From Schizophyllum amplum (taxonomy: Eukaryota > Basidiomycota > Agaricomycetes > Agaricales > Schizophyllaceae), in contig VDMD01000005.1 of NCBI GenBank assembly GCA_007026445.1, forward strand, positions 124,001 to 188,000: DNA of 64,000 nucleotides, in the 5' to 3' direction. Positions 21,733-32,850 of the stretch are shown here, piece after piece. Both the position numbers and the translations under genes were made by a program. Below the pieces are notes generated by a model that saw only the letters and a program-made list of their open reading frames with translations, did no database searches and was not told the origin of the DNA. How positions within the stretch are numbered: the first letter of the stretch is position 1; each line of letters opens with the position of its first letter.

Positions 21733-21818
21733 GCCCTGCTAGCTCAGTGGTAGAGCGTCGCACTCGTAAGCGTATTGCTCACATGCGAAGGTCAGTCGTT
21801 CAAGTCGGCTGTGGGGCA
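21733..21818 (+). tRNA. tRNA-Thr(CGT) with intron
   Basis: A full cloverleaf folds: acceptor GCCCTGC/GTGGGGC (7 pairs including G-T), D stem GCTC/GAGC, anticodon stem TCGCA/TGCGA, and T stem AGTCG/CGGCT around TTCAAGT. The anticodon loop reads CT-CGT-A, giving Thr(CGT). A 14-nt intron (about agcgtattgctcac) sits after position 37, the standard nuclear tRNA intron site. The A box TAGCTCAGTGGTAGAGC is near-canonical. A TTTT run at about 21822 is a plausible Pol III terminator. Confidence 0.9.
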
Positions 21819-22026
21819 GTGTTTTCCAGGTACCAATCATTACTTTTTTGAGTGTTCACCACCGTCTTTTTGGAGCAGCTGTGCTGGCTTTTGCATGAGC
21901 GGTGATTGTCCGCAAAGATGCTCTCATAATATGACTCATAACCCTGGCTCGCTACAACTACGTAGATAGGCAGAAACTAAACTGTGTTCGTCAGATTCGG
22001 ACCGAACATCCTTGTCCTTCCCACTC

Positions 22027-24447
22027 ATGTCTTCCGAACGGCGACGCGCTGAAATCGAAGCGAAACGCGCGAAGTTAGCAGAACTTCGCAACGCTCGTGC
22101 GCAGCGTCAAAAGGCCGAGTCAGAACGCCGCGGTGCAGACGTCGGTTCCTTCTCTCTTGACTGGTTGGCCCGCATGTTCAAGGAAACAGACCCCAGGTCC
22201 TTCTACGCCACCGCGGCGCGATGTCGACGACCTCGTCGAGTCCCTCATCGGAAGGCGCGGAGACGTGACACCCGCGCCATCTGTACCGGGCACACCAGCA
22301 GCGAAGCGTATCCCTTTGGGCCATGGGCGCCAAAGCGATTTTGGGACCGCGGCGTCGGATCGCGAGAGCATGGGGACGACATTTGTGGATCTGCAATCCA
22401 CAGGGACGGACCATGTTATGGAACGGTGCGTTGCGTTTGATCTTCGTGTAGATGAGTGCGTTAACGGGGACTCCAGGCCAATGACACCGCGCTATATGGA
22501 ACTGATCGACGTTGAACAAGAACTGTTCGAGCTACCACCAAGGGTGCGTAGTTAGCCTTGTACCTCCGACCGCAGCAGAACATATATTTGCCCAGGAGCG
22601 CATCATATATGAGAAAGAAGTGCAGACGATGGCAGTGGACACGGACGATGAGCCCTACGTGAACGAGGAGGAGATTCGCCAGCGGGTGCACAAGGAACGC
22701 GATGCAGAGGCGGACCGAATCGCAAGAGAGAAGGAGCTGGAGGACGAGACTGTGCAGTTAGAGAAGGAACTCGAGGAGGAGATTCGAGGTGCGTCTGCTA
22801 TGTTGGTCTTGAATGAACAACCACCCATCAAAGCAACAGAGTTGTCCGAAGAGGAGCGGGCAAGCATTCTCGCAGAACCTGAATTCCAGGACTTCTTGGA
22901 GCGATCCTCGAAGGTCCTCCAACGTGCACTTAATGACCAGTACGACTACATACGCGACTATACCATTGGTGCGGAGTCGGGAGGGTACGTGCCATCTGTT
23001 ACTGCATCTTACCTGAGCTAAATTACGCACAGCGACGAGTCAGAGGGCAAGCGCGTCAAGAAAGTCTGCGAGTTCTTCGATGAGCGCTATGTCAAGCACC
23101 GTTCAATTACCGACATTGACTGGTCACCCAAAGTACGCACACGTCGCCATTGATGTTCCCTACTGACGTCGTTTCCTGCAGTACCCCGAGCTGGTCCTCG
23201 CTTCTTATAACAAGAATAATACCGTGATGAACGAGCCCGATGGCATCGTCTCCGTCTGGAACCTGCACATGCTCGAACGCCCCGAGTTCGTCTTCCACTC
23301 TCAAGTCCGTAAGCTGTCCGCTAGCGTCGCGTGTAGCCCTTCCTGACGTGTCGCAGTCTGACGTTCTCTCCGTCACCTTCTCACCTTTTCACTCCAATCT
23401 CATCTTTGGTGGCACATACTCGGGCCAGATATTGCTGTGGGATACGCGCTCTAAACACCTGCCGGTGCTCAAGACTCCGCTATCCGCTGCGGGGCACACG
23501 CACCCTGTCTACGCTATGCAGATGGTCGGCACGCAGAACGCGCACAATCTCATTACAAGCAGTACGGACGGCACCGTGTGCAGCTGGCTGGTCGACATGC
23601 TCGCTCAGCCTCAGGTAAGCCTCTACATAGCCACAGCGTAAACCATCGGAACCTAACCCAACAACCCACAGGAAACCCTCGAGCTCATCCACGCCGGCCA
23701 CAACAAGACGGGCGAAGTGGCTATCACCACCCTCGACTTCCCCGACAACGAGACGACAACGTTCTGGGTCGGCACCGAGGAGGGAAACATCTACCAGGCC
23801 AACCGCTACGACCGCGCGGGCGCCAAGGCCGGCCTCAACCAGTACGACGTTTACAAGGGCCATTCCGCGCCGATCATGGGCCTGCACTTCCACCCGCTCT
23901 CTGGCCCGGTCGATTTCTCGGACCTCTTCCTCTCGTGCTCGATGGACTGGACGGTGAAGCTGTGGCGCGCGAAGTCGCTGGCGAAGCCGTCGACGGCGCC
24001 GCATGCGCTGCCGCCGACATACTCGTTCGACGAGACGGACGACTATGTGTACGACGTGCGCTGGCACTCGGCGCACCCGGCCGTGTTTGGGACGGTCGAC
24101 GGGTCGGGGCGGTTCGATGTGTGGAACTTGAACGCGGACACGGAGGTGCGCAGGCGCGCCGTTGCGAGGCTATGGGACGGGGTACTGACTTCGCGCAGGT
24201 CCCTGTTGTATCGACACCTGTGGGCACGGGGCGCGCGATCAACAAGCTGCGGTGGGATCGCAAGGACGGGCGGCGCGCGGCTCTCGGTGGCAGCGACGGC
24301 AAGCTCTACATCTACGACATCGGCGACATGGCGCTCTACCGCGAGTCCGAGTGGACGGAGATGCAGAAGACGGTGTCGGGGCTGATGGGCACGCCGCAGA
24401 CGAACGGGATGGACATGGACCCCGCGAAGATCGTTGCGGGTCGTTAA
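22027..24447 (+). CDS. Cytoplasmic dynein 1 intermediate chain
   Basis: Scaffold subunit of cytoplasmic dynein that links the heavy chain to light chains and dynactin. The N-terminal helix reads [21 protein letters not shown] 64-nt intron then joins to [18 protein letters not shown], and ELFELPPR is spliced (52-nt intron) to [21 protein letters not shown] matches the light-chain LC8 binding motif. After a charged coiled coil, seven WD-type segments follow, for example [68 protein letters not shown] and [17 protein letters not shown]. It ends at KIVAGR. Introns are short and cleanly GT-AG. There is no sign of truncation. Confidence 0.95.
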
Positions 24448-24906
24448 AGCGCGGTCTATGTATGACTGCCTTTCGGAACACCCACATGTCTGCAAGTATG
24501 CTTTATGGATTGTAATGGCCCTCCTTCGCCTTTAGACTTTTAGTTACTCCTTCAGGAGAAGCGCCGTTCAGGTGAATGTTTCGATGTTCATCAAGTAGGA
24601 CGATACCTGCGGACGCCCCAATGTTTCAACGTTCAACAGCCATTCTTGGCCATACCCAGTATCATTGCCATGTTGATGATGAGGGTGGGAACGCGACATA
24701 ATGCTTGTTGCTGCATTGCCTCCCTCTGATGGACCAAAAAGAGCCAGAAAATCCGACGTTGTTGAGTGAAGACCACATCAGAGAGTGCAGGTGAAGCGAG
24801 GTATAGCATTAGATAGATACCGAAGTCCCCGAGTGTAGTAGCGTGCTCTATAGATACAGTTGCTGTTCGTGGTGGCAAGGGATGACAGATGGAAGAATGG
24901 TGAGTA
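24448..24906. other. Intergenic, 3'-to-3' spacer
   Basis: Convergent 3' flanks of the dynein intermediate chain and the CCDC90-like gene. A near-duplicate atgtttc-atgttca-caa occurs at about 24575 and 24620. No gene seen. Confidence 0.5.
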
Positions 24907-25772
24907 TCATGAACGGAAGCGCAGATACGCCATGACGAGTGCGGAGCAACCAGTGACGATGCCGACAAGGTATTGTAGCGTCGTAGCCTGCACAACAGAG
25001 TGAGCTTCAAGAATAATACAAGATGGGTAGTAAGCACGCACCTTGGAGGCCTGTATCGACGTTCGCAAATTCGCAATCTCCTGCTCAATGCGCGTGTCGA
25101 TCTCCTTTATCTTCAGCTCCTGCCCCGAGCTTTCTTCTCGTATGCGGCCCTTCTCGAGGTTGAGGTCGAGACGTACGCCCGCCTGCGTGCGCGTGATCTC
25201 TTCCCGGAGGCGTTGCTTGAGCTTCTCTATGTCGTTCACGAGCCGATCATTCTCGGCCTTGAGCATCGCAAGGTCGTTTTTCTCCATGAGCTGCAGCTCA
25301 GACTTGATCTGGGCAAAGTCTACTTGTTGCGTGTAGTGTTGCTGGTATGCCGCAGACCGCCAAGGGAGAAGCCAGCGGAGGGGGAGGGGGGGAGGCAGGA
25401 GGGAATGCGGAGAGCGAGCTAGTCAGTAAGAGATAGGGAGCAGTTAAGAGTCGCGCACCTTCTCCTGCTCCGCCTTGGTGACCATATTACTTGTCATATT
25501 CCGGATGCTCTCGTCTATAACCTCAGCCATGGCGGTCATGATGCCCTCCGCCTGCATTCTGTCAGTCATGTCCCCCTCCACAGAAGCCATATGTAACGCA
25601 CTTGGGCACGATTCAAACCCTCCCGCTCTAGCCGTTCGACGAAGTGATGGGTGTCGAAGTGGAAGTCTCCTCGCCGCGCAGTCATCGAGAACAGCCGTGC
25701 AGAAGGTACAGCAGCGCTCCTTGGCCAGGAGCACGCGGCGCGGCGCGCAGTGAAGGAGAGCATAGACGCCAT
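24907..25772 (-). CDS. Mitochondrial DUF1640 / CCDC90 (MCUR1-Fmp32) family protein
   Basis: N-terminal presequence-like stretch (MASMLSFTARRAACSWPRSA, Arg/Ser-rich, no acidic residues). The DUF1640 signature FHFDTHHFVERLEREGLNRA is then spliced to AEGIMTAMAEVIDESIRNMT. A coiled coil follows (FAQIKSELQLMEKNDLAMLK, AENDRLVNDIEKLKQRLREE, DLNLEKGRIREESSGQELKI), and finally a single C-terminal membrane segment YLVGIVTGCSALVMAYLRF. Known relatives (yeast Fmp32, human CCDC90A/B) are inner-membrane proteins tied to respiratory-complex assembly and, in animals, calcium uptake. Length of about 210-230 residues fits. Confidence 0.88.
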
Positions 25773-26890
25773 ATCGAGGCCAGGTAATAAACAATGAGAA
25801 TTTCGGGTATTCAGAAGAAAGACGCGTTAGAGAACAATGGACGGTGAAGGTAAGGCGCTGATTCGGAATCGGGCGGCTCGATGTCCGATGCACGTGGCCG
25901 AGCTCACGTGTACAGTGTTGAACTTGTGCAACTAGTACTTACTACTACTAGAAACTCAAGCTCAAGTCCGATTCTCTCGCAAAGACGGTTCAGATGCAAC
26001 ACGAATTCATGTTATGGGTATCCATACGGACCATGTACAACTACAGATCCAGGGTCAAGTACGGATATCAAGAAACACCCCAGAACGCCCGGTTCCGATG
26101 CGTGTAAGTACCGGGCAAGCGCCTCCACGACTCGTCTCTCCGGCTGCCTTGGGAGACTACATTTCTCCTCTCCTTCGATGCGATGCGAGCGATGCGATGC
26201 GGGTGTAAGAAGACGTGACAGTAATGTAAGTATGTACCGCGAAGCCCAAGATCCAGAAAGTAGACACAGCGAAAAGCGTGGCTTGAGTATACTATATACA
26301 GCATGATGATGGTGCACAAGTAATCCATGCACGGGAGATGCAAATAATGCAGATAACGCACGAGGATGCGGTGGGTGATGGTATAAGATATCCGACAGCA
26401 GTGAGACAGATTGACAGAGTCCGAGGGGAGGAGAGTCCGGGGGCGGTAGGATGGGAGCGGCCATAGCTCGAGGTGCAAGCACAGTACGTCGCGCACTCCA
26501 AGGGCGCCTATGAGCCTGACGGAGGGTGGCGCGAGCGCGGCTAGGCGCCGCCCGCCTATGGTGACTGCGGGATATGGCAGCTGCGGGATACGGTAACTGA
26601 GGGATAATGATATGGGGGCGGGTGAAGGGCAAGGGGGAACGGACGGGGCAAGAAGGAGCGGGCGGGGCAAGGAGCGACGGTAGTTGGAAGGTATGGGAGT
26701 GCGCCGCCGCTATAGCGACGACGACGGCTATAATGCAGTGGTATGGGGACGCGATGACAGGGTGCGGATGGGGGCGTGAAAGTAGGGCATCGCTTGACCA
26801 GCAGTGACCCACTGGCCACCAGTGACGCCTGACCGACAGTCATCGCAACGACGCTTGACCAACGATCGCGCAATCAGGCTTGACCGACAA
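25773..26890. other. Intergenic with iterated short repeats
   Basis: No convincing gene. The minus-strand ORFs here are compositional, over GC-skewed simple sequence at about 26560-26730. From about 26791 to 26890 a unit resembling CGCTTGACCRACRAT recurs four times (about 26791, 26829, 26854, 26877). Confidence 0.5.
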
Positions 26891-29113
26891 TTACACCTGG
26901 CCGCTCAGCGCGGCCTTCCAGCGTTTGCTGGACAGGAAGGATCCACGACGCGCGCTCTTCGGCGTCGGGCGCGTGGGCGGGGGATGACAGGAGACCGGAG
27001 TAACCGGGCAGCTAGAGATAGCGGGGGAGACGGGGGGCAACGCATCGGATTCATATTTGCTCGGCGACGGCGGCTCACAAGCGCTCGGCGAGGAGGGCCC
27101 GTATCTGCTCGGCGAGGAGGGTTCGCGTCCGCTCGGGGAGGGCGGTGCATATCTGCTGGGAGACGGCGGTCCACATATGCTCGGAGAGGGCGGCACTTGC
27201 ACGCTGATAACGCCGATCGAGATGGAGGACGACCGCCGGTGCGTAGGCTTTGGCCCCTGCGGCAGGGAGAGCGCCAGAGAGGCCGAACGCCTGCGGTCGG
27301 TCGTCTTGCGCGTCAGGGACGGCTGGATGCACTGCTCCGCGTCGTCCGCGGGCTCGGTGGTGTGCGTTACACTGTCTTCCACCTCCACGAGCTCCTCCAC
27401 CTTCACGAGCTCCTCTGCCTCTACGAGCTCCTTCACATCCACGAGCTCCCATGTCTGCGCCTCGCGGTCAGCCACAAGCTCGCCACCCTTCTCCTTCCAC
27501 ACCGACATGTCCAGGACACGATCCATAGCGCAGACGGCCGACGCGCGGCGCTTGGGCGACGGACGCGCAGCCGGGCTACACGGAGAGCACTTGCGCGCGG
27601 GCAGCGGGAACAGCTCATCATCGTCTTCTTGCACCGCAGGGCACCTGCGCGCGATAGATTGCGGGCAGGGGCGCGGCGACGCATCACCTGACGGTGAGAA
27701 GGCCGACGCCATAGATGCTAGCGATAGCGCAGGGGACGGCGCAGGCGAGGACGCATCAGAGATAGCGGGCGACAGGCACGTGGGGGGAGAGCACGGGCGG
27801 CGACGTGCATGTCGCTGATCCCAGACTACAAGGCTGTCGGTCGAGTGGTAGGACAGCAGCGAGTCAGCGGACGACGTGGATGACGATCCCCGGACGTTTC
27901 GCGCGAATGAGGTGCGGATCCTGGCGTCGATTGCCGCCTTCATCGTCAGTGACGACGATGGCGGTAATGGCCGCCTCGCCCTCGCGCGGGATCTCCTGCG
28001 AGCGCCGCCGCCTCAAGTCGACCTCGTCCACCGAAAAGCGCAGACCAGGCAGGGCGCCAGCGTGCGCGAAGTGCTCCCCGAACGTATAGGCAGCCCATGC
28101 GCGGCGAGCACCGAACGTCCATTGCTCTGCCTGCAGCGCGGAAGCGGTGCATGCGGACGCACACTTTGCACAGCATGCCTTCAGCTCATGCGCTCGCAAG
28201 GCGCGCATCTCGAGTTCCTCTGGGTCCTCCTTGGCTTCGCGGGGCCCCCGGCGAAGTATGCCAGCGAGGCGGGGCTTGCGACGCGGTGCGAGGGGCAGTA
28301 ATGTGCACTTTACGGGGATGACCTCGATCTCGCCGAGGGTGCGGCCTGGGACTGGCTTCACCTCTTGGACGAGCTGCATGGGCGCGAAGGGAAGAGGCAT
28401 GCTCGCGCGGCGTGGGGTAGTAGGCCGTTTCTTCGCTGGCGTGGGACGAGGCACCCGCAAGCAGGACTTTGCTGGCAGCGCGGACTTGGATGGGACGGGC
28501 GGAGGCGCGAGGCAACCGTCTCCAGGCGACTCGGGGCAAGGGGTCGCAGGCCCACTCAATGTAGGGGAATACATGGCAGGCGAGACAGAGCTATGGGGAG
28601 ATTAGCCAGGGCCTGTTATCGCGCGCACAGCAACGTACTTGAATTCCACAAGCGGGAGCGGGAGCTTGAGTGAGATCTTGCGCAACGGGATACTGACCGC
28701 CTTCGTCGTCACGCGGGACTTGGGTTTGGGGGAGCCCGGGGGCGCGCTGGCTGTCGCTGGCGCGGGGCTGGCGGAGCGCGAGGGTGTCGGGACGGCCTTG
28801 GACTTTTTGCACGGTGCGGGGATGAAGGCGCAGTGGGAGGCGAAGCGCACTGTGCAGGCAGCGGAGGAGGAGGAGGAGGAGGACGTGCAGCCGTCCATTC
28901 TGTCGTTTGAGACGGTTCAAGGCAAGAAGCGCCTTTACTGCGCCTGGCCAGCGCCCTCTTGAACGTCGCGGGACAGTCGTGCGCTCCGCAAATCGTGAGA
29001 TCTGCGAACTCTGTAGCGCGTGATGCGGCCGTGATGGTGATTTCTGGTGGAACGTTCCGTGCGTCGCCCCACGCGCCGCCCTCGAGCGTGCCTTGGACTT
29101 GGCAGGACAGCAA
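26891..29113 (-). CDS. Disordered Ser/Pro/Arg-rich protein, unknown; exon joins uncertain
   Basis: Three stretches look coding. The N-terminal stretch (from 29113) contains GGAWGDARNVPPEITITAAS and ICGAHDCPATFKRALAR. The middle (28574-27864) contains LRVPRPTPAKKRPTTPRRAS, GEIEVIPVKCTLLPLAPRRK and ALQAEQWTFGARRAWAAYTF. The C-terminal part (27943-26891) carries repeated PPSPSRY/PSSPSRYG units, a Glu/Val-rich run (VEAEELVKVEELVEVEDS) and ends SFLSSKRWKAALSGQV. The middle and last stretches overlap in different frames around 27864-27943 with no intron signal, so either a frameshift is present or the model is wrong. It could be two genes. I do not recognise a family; the composition suggests a nuclear or cytoskeletal disordered protein. 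Confidence 0.5.
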
Positions 29114-29637
29114 GACTTACTACTAGGCCAACTAGAGTGAAAGGAGCGACAGTGAAAGGACAGAGATGAGAGGGAAAGGCAAGAAGGCAACGCTGATAAT
29201 AGAAGGTCTAGCGGAGATCCACCGCTGGGAACTCAGGCAATCATTGATTCACGAAGCATGCTCCGGTCCCTGGATAGCGGGACAGTGATCCAATCAGGAC
29301 GCACTGGTTGGACCCACAACTTTGCAATGACACTGGAGCAACGGCTAGCCGCAGCGTAGGAGCCTCATACGGCACTGGTTGGCAGGGCGGAACGACTGTC
29401 TTTGACCTGGTGCGACACGCGTCGTCTACTCAATCAGTAAGTGGTTGATTCGTGATTGCTGTACCAGTACAAAGGCCGGGGCTGCTCAAGATAAGTATAC
29501 AGATAAATGGTATTGCATAAAGTAGTGGCCAGTCCTGGCAGATAACAAACACAGCTTCATTCATGCATAAAGCCATGTAAGCCTGATTCAGGTCTCAGCA
29601 AAGGCCACCCATGCACGCAGCACGACCATCTTGTCAC
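29114..29637. other. Intergenic
   Basis: Upstream flank of the disordered-protein gene. No supported ORF; nothing notable beyond dispersed CAAG/CTTG words. Confidence 0.4.
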
Positions 29638-30240
29638 TCACCAGAAAGGCAGGCCCGGGCAGGCCTCATGCCACGCCTCCAGCTGGTCCTTGTTATCCAG
29701 TCCACAGCCGTCGACGATGTCCTCACCATCGACCCTCCTGCCGCGCGCCTCGAAACCAAAATTGTCGGCTTACGCCCGAACGCAATGATCTCCTTCAAAT
29801 GAGGCCGGCTCGCCGACCAGTTCCCCTCGCGCAGAACCCAGAACTCCGCCCGCGCAGAACGCAGAGCTCACCATCCAACAGGTCCCTGGTCTTGGACGTT
29901 GCGCGCGCCGGGTCAACCCCGACTGCCTGCTGGGCAGCATGCATGGCGTCCTGTGTTAAAGACGTGAGATCCATGTGTATGTCGAAGAACACGATTGGGT
30001 GCCGTGCGTCCATGGCCAGAGACACAAGCAGAGGCAAGCTCAGTATGCGAAGCCTCATCACTTCGCAATGCGCACAGCGCACCCCTCTCATGCAGCAAGA
30101 AAGGTACTCACTCCGTAATTGGCACCGACCCCACCACGCTGTCCCCCCCATCCTCCGTATAGACGAACTTGACCAGCACGCCGGCGCCACCTTTTGCTAA
30201 GTTTCGGCATTCGAATTGAATTTCTGCTCAAGCATTGCAG
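29638..30240 (-). CDS. Possible unrecognised gene or gene relic
   Basis: Several minus-strand stretches read like protein. Near 30190-30120: KGGAGVLVKFVYTEDGGDSV and VGSVPITE, followed by a good donor (GTGAGTAC). Near 29990: DAMHAAQQAVGVDPARATSK. Near 29830-29770: REGNWSASRPHLKEIIAFGR. Then ADNFGFEARGRRVDGEDIVD and LDNKDQLEAWHEACPGLPFW, ending at a TGA (29638-29640). The last two are in different frames, and a clean intron to join them is not obvious. I cannot name a family. It could be a decayed gene or a gene whose small exons I have not resolved. Confidence 0.35.
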
Positions 30241-30777
30241 AAGCCGTCAAAAACATCAAGCACATTGAAGAGGAGGAAACGTACTGGAGTTGAAGACAAG
30301 GCGGTCCGAGGCGCCGGCTCTTCCAGTATTTTGAAGTATTCCAAAGCCCTCGTAGTCACATGGGCTCGCTCCACCAAGGGCGACTTGGCAGCCAGCCATT
30401 GTCAAGCTGTATTTATCATGACCAACCTTGATCAGTCTTGGTGCATCTTGGTGCATCTTGGCCTGGTCAAGGCAGCTCAAGGCAAGGTCGAGGCAAGGTT
30501 AAGGTATTGTCTTGATCAACCTTGAGCTGAAGCTTGAGCTTGAGACCTCAGATCCCTTCTTTAAACTTCTTATCCCAACACGGTCGCACGTGATTCAGCT
30601 GTGACCGTGAGAATCCCGGCACCAGGTTGTTTTCTGGTCAACTTCCCGTGTCTTCGCTGTTGTCCGGTGCTGGGCCTCCTACGCACAATAACAAAGGAAT
30701 CCGGTCCAAAGACATTAAGCAACTGGGACGCATCTGGTCGTTCTGTAGGAAACACAGCCGCGCTCCTCCACCCGAGC
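30241..30777. other. Intergenic with CAAGG/CCTTG repeats
   Basis: Downstream of the UCH gene. A 100-bp stretch at about 30420-30540 is dense in CTTGATC, CTTGGTGCAT and CAAGGCA words, partly as direct repeats (cttggtgcat twice) and partly as inverted repeats. Confidence 0.5.
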
Positions 30778-32060
30778 TCACCAATCCGGCGGCGGGCCAA
30801 AAGCCATCATGCTGAACTCCATACTCGCCGCCGCAGCCATGTAGTTGTCTTTCACCAGTTGCGCAACATCCTACAGAAGCCCAAGTGAGCATCAAACCAC
30901 GCCGGAGACCACATCGACGTACATGCAACAATCCTTGCATTCGCCCCGGTCGACGATGCCCTCCCGCCGCCCATCGAGCTCGAGCACCCGGTAGCCGGAC
31001 GGCGCGACGCCCTCCGCTTCGCCCGCGTTTCCGGTCTGCGTAGCATCATCCACGCGGACGGCAGGCGCCCTGCGCCAAATGATTATCAGACTTTCTACCA
31101 ATATTCATGCCGGGTCGACGCACTTTACGAAGCAGGTGAAGTGTAGGTTGGTATCCAGATCAGTCGGGACGGCGGACTGGCCGCTCTGCGCCGCCTCCGC
31201 GTGGATGTCGGCGAAGAGGGACGTGTTTTCGAGCAGTTCAGCACGCTGAGCGGGGGTCAGGTCTGGGGCAACGTAAGCCACCTCGTCGGCACCGTTACTG
31301 AGACAGGACATACCCCTTGCTGCGTCGATGAACTTCGCGAGCGGGCTCTCTGGGGTGATTGTGGCGTCCGACTTCAGACTAGCAATCAGCACCTGTACAG
31401 CGGGGTAAGGATAGGTAAACTTACGTTGGCGATGGCGTGCAGGAGACCAATGGTCCCGCATGCGTTTGGGATCTGAAGGAGGGGATCGGCGACGAAGGAT
31501 GTATGTGAGAGGAAGTCGCAGGTGAAGAGGTGCGTATGGAAGACGGTTGTCAGTTACGAGTTCTCGTGAGCGGAAAGCAGTTTAATAGCGCACAGTTTGC
31601 TTGATCCACATCACTGTCGGGTCCACCTTGGCGGGACCCTGGGTCTTGATCTTCTCGTCCTCTGCCCTGCGCTTGGCCTCGAGTTGCTCGCTGATCGGGA
31701 AGAGAAGCACGACCGCCTTGACTGGTTGTGGTACCATGCCAAGGAGCTTGAAAGCACAGTGAGTCAACGTGATGGAAGCGACGGGGATGCGCAACGGGAA
31801 AGCGCAAAGCATAGCACGTCCACGCACCTCATTGTCCAGTCCGTACACATCGCTGAACTGGGTCACTTTGGTCTGCAGCCCAGCCTTCTCCGACCACTGC
31901 GCAAGATCGTGGTGAGCGCCGATCACCCATCCGTGGACTGTACGCGTACCGCGTTCATGACCTGTGGCACCCATCGCAGGTCAGCGCCAGTTCCGCAGTG
32001 TAGGCCGTGACGCACCTCGGGGTTGCTCTCGAGCGGTACCCAGTTGTTGTTCTTCGACAT
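30778..32060 (-). CDS. Ubiquitin C-terminal hydrolase, UCH (Yuh1/UCHL3) type
   Basis: Cysteine deubiquitinase that trims small adducts from ubiquitin or NEDD8/Rub1. Exons give MSKNNNWVPLESNPEVMNA, then WSEKAGLQTKVTQFSDVYGL, LLGMVPQPVKAVVLLFPISE and IPNACGTIGLLHAIAN (catalytic Cys). SPLAKFIDAARGMSCL follows, then DTNLHFTCFVK (catalytic His in the LHFTCF signature), LELDGRREGIVDRGEC (Asp of the triad) and AQLVKDNYMAAAASMEFSMM before GPPPDW and the stop. All catalytic residues are present and the length (about 240) fits the family. Introns are 50-60 nt GT-AG. Confidence 0.92.
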
Positions 32061-32297
32061 GGTTGTAGGCGATGAGTTGAGAGATGGATGGGAGTTCGGG
32101 TTGAGGTGTGAAGCTGCGCGGGGCACGGGTTCATGACGCGACAAGAGCATTACGTAATGTCAATCCGTGAAGCAAGAGACTGGTATACATGGGTGTCGTA
32201 CAGATTACAGAACAGAGGCATCGGAAAGAAGCGGCTCCCTGCAGGTAAGTTCTATACACATGTCGCACGCGAAGACGATGGTTACACTCACAGCCGT

Positions 32298-32599
32298 CTA
32301 TCTTGACTGCTCTGCCTCTGTAATCTCTTCTGCTTCATCCGCTCTCTCCTCGACAAGTTTCGCCACTGCCATAAATCTGTACGATTGTCAGACGGCTCAT
32401 CCGATGACAAATACTGTGCGCACTTGGCCGCGTCCAGAGCAGCGAAGACGCGTAGTGCGTGCAGATCCATCTGCAGCAGTTCGCATAGGTCCGCAGTACG
32501 CTGAACGTTGCGGGTAGTGCGCGCGAGGCTGCTCGCCAGCTGTGAGTACAGGCGTTCCTTGGCAGCGGTCGCGTTCGTCGGCGCCGCCGCGTTGCTCAT
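32298..32599 (-). CDS. HSK3: DASH/Dam1 complex subunit Hsk3-like
   Basis: A protein of about 84 residues from two exons (32599-32424 and 32376-32298; 47-nt intron GTGCGC...CAG). The sequence has an Ala-rich start, then the helical core AKERLYSQLASSLARTTRNV, LLQMDLHALRVFAALDAAK and, after the splice, FMAVAKLVEERADEAEE. The family pattern (QLA...L..N...T..LL.M....R..A...A..FMA) and the very small size match Hsk3, an 8-9 kDa kinetochore microtubule-ring subunit. An in-frame ATG lies upstream at 32638, but 32599 (MSNAAAPTN) gives the usual length. Confidence 0.7.
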
Positions 32600-32850
32600 C
32601 GTGGGGGAGGACAAAGGAGTTAAATCACGTTCCGTCACGTCTCGTGTCCTTGGTCACGTCGCGTCCACAACTCATCCTGCGCCATCACCTGGAAAAACTG
32701 CCGAGTCCTAGCCTTGTCGCCTCGTTTGTTCGCTCTCATAGTACTGGGAATTGGAAGACTCATTTGCCTGCAGGCCTCTTGTAATCCGGAAGAACAAGGG
32801 ACGCAGCGGACGTGCTTCATCTTTCCCTTCCCTCCGGTCACAAGACCATA

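Noticed and set aside
22540..22600. Apparent frameshift in the dynein intermediate chain after ELFELPPR
   Set aside because: Resolved as a 52-nt GT-AG intron (GTGCGT...GCCCAG) joining PPR to [11 protein letters not shown], matching the family.
26012..26812. 266-codon minus-strand ORF
   Set aside because: Composition-driven (Pro/Ser/His/Arg) over skewed simple sequence, with no conserved motif or splice-consistent neighbour.
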